This document shows, in pieces, positions 6,231-7,052 of a DNA stretch of 7,052 bases. The translations under genes were made by a program, and so were the position numbers. The stretch's first letter is position 1. The number at the start of each line of letters is the position of its first letter. The stretch is from DASPPM01 sp035604475 (lineage in GTDB: Bacteria > Pseudomonadota > Alphaproteobacteria > JACZXZ01): the NCBI GenBank assembly GCA_035604475.1, contig DATNIJ010000343.1, forward strand, positions 1 to 7,052, written 5' to 3'. The notes beneath the pieces were generated by a model that did not search any database, was not told where the DNA came from, and was given only the letters and a program-made list of their open reading frames with translations.

Positions 6231-7052
6231 TCACGCCCGCGCGGAGGCGGAAAGGTTGCTTTGCGTCGCGTGCTCGCGCTCCCAATCGAGCATGTAGTCG
6301 CGGGTGATCGGAACGGCGTCGAGGCGGTTGGTGAGCTGTATCTGCATCACCATCTGCCGCATGTAGCGGAAGGCAACCTCGCAGCTGGTCAGGTAATATT
6401 CCCACATGCGGCAGAAGCGCTCGTCATAAAGCTTCAGGATCTCCTGGCGGTTGGCCATGAAGCGCCGCCGCCATTCGCCGAGCGTCTTCGCGTAGTGGAG
6501 GCGCAGGATCTCGACGTCGGTGACCCAGAGCCCGACTTTCTCGACGGCCGCGAGCACCTCCGAGAGCGCCGGCGTGTAGCCTCCGGGGAAAATGTATTTC
6601 CTGAGCCATGGGCTGGTGCCGCCGGGCGGCTCCATGCGTCCGATCGAGTGCAGAAGGCAAACTCCGTCCTCGCTCAAGAGCTCCTTCGCCTTGGCGAAGA
6701 AGTCGCCGTAATAGCCGGGTCCGACGTGCTCGAACATGCCGACCGAGACGATACGGTCGAAACGCCCCTCGACCTCCCGATAGTCGCGAAGCGCGAACTT
6801 GACGCGGTCCGCAAGCCCGGCATCGGCCGCGCGCCGGCGCGACGCCTCGAGCTGCTCCTGCGAGAGGGTCACCCCCGTCACCTCCACGTCCTCCGCCACG
6901 CGCGCGAGGTAGAGCGCGAGCCCGCCCCAGCCGGAACCGATGTCGAGGACCCGATGGCCGCGCGCGATGCGAAGCTTGGAGGCGATGTGGCGCTTCTTGT
7001 TGTCCTGCGCGACCTCGAGGCTCTCGTTGCCGGAGGTGAAGTAGGCGCAGGA
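6231..7052 (-). CDS. cfa: Cyclopropane-fatty-acyl-phospholipid synthase, C-terminal part (cut by right edge)
   Basis: The enzyme transfers a methylene group from S-adenosylmethionine to cis double bonds in membrane phospholipid acyl chains, usually on entry to stationary phase or under acid stress. The visible 273 residues begin at SCAYF, which aligns with the active-site Cys139 region of E. coli Cfa, so roughly the first 130 residues are missing. The frame is open from the right edge. SAM motif I is VLDIGSGWGG at visible residues 35-44 (Ser in place of the E. coli Cys). GMFEHVG at 105-111 and LLHSIGR at 133-139 supply the Glu, His and Ile that hold bicarbonate in the E. coli enzyme, and YIFPGG at 153-158 and MWEYYLTSCEVAFR near 216-229 are also typical. 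The lipid-modifying role is well supported; a related SAM-dependent lipid methyltransferase is the only real alternative. The next gene downstream is dnaB, 223 nt away. Confidence 0.93.
   Translation of the reverse strand, partial: SCAYFTSGNESLEVAQDNKKRHIASKLRIARGHRVLDIGSGWGGLALYLARVAEDVEVTGVTLSQEQLEASRRRAADAGLADRVKFALRDYREVEGRFDRIVSVGMFEHVGPGYYGDFFAKAKELLSEDGVCLLHSIGRMEPPGGTSPWLRKYIFPGGYTPALSEVLAAVEKVGLWVTDVEILRLHYAKTLGEWRRRFMANRQEILKLYDERFCRMWEYYLTSCEVAFRYMRQMVMQIQLTNRLDAVPITRDYMLDWEREHATQSNLSASARA

Noticed and set aside
6111..7052. Plus-strand frame open from 6111 to the right edge, opposite cfa
   Set aside because: It is in register with cfa and explained by the same codon bias; the plus-strand AGGAGG near 6068 is about 40 nt away, too far to serve it.

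Overview
This window is a block of core chromosomal genes from a GC-rich alphaproteobacterium. The inference rests on the high-GC codon bias (TTA, CTA and TCA are almost unused), a DnaB helicase with two extra loops of the alphaproteobacterial type, an alphaproteobacterial-style cyclopropane-fatty-acid synthase, and the run dnaB ... radA-cvpA-purF, which is a familiar alphaproteobacterial gene order. I cannot name the genus. Every gene I can support lies on the minus strand, so transcription runs from right to left.

From right to left: the C-terminal 273 residues of a CFA synthase (cut by the right edge); a 223-nt gap with a T-tract and two perfect 10-bp palindromes; dnaB, the replicative helicase; a 263-nt gap with two compact hairpins and a small palindrome; mlaE and mlaF, the permease and ATPase of an Mla-type lipid ABC transporter; radA, the DNA-repair branch-migration ATPase; cvpA, a four-helix membrane protein; and the first 128 codons of purF, the first enzyme of de novo purine synthesis (cut by the left edge).

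Spacing suggests that mlaE-mlaF-radA-cvpA-purF are largely co-transcribed (gaps of 102, 37, 13 and 10 nt), while dnaB and cfa are separated by gaps over 200 nt and may be independent units. Functionally there is a replication/repair theme (DnaB, RadA), a membrane-lipid theme (CFA synthase, MlaE, MlaF) and a purine theme (CvpA-PurF, the same pairing as in enterobacteria).

I looked for an undescribed system and did not find one. All seven protein genes belong to well-known families with intact motifs. The points worth a second look are small: no alanine racemase gene where I would expect one between dnaB and radA, an MlaEF pair with no adjacent MlaD gene, structured DNA in the two long gaps, and matching mini-ORFs that end on the start codons of cvpA and purF. 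Long open frames on the plus strand are in-register mirrors of the minus-strand genes and are not counted as genes.
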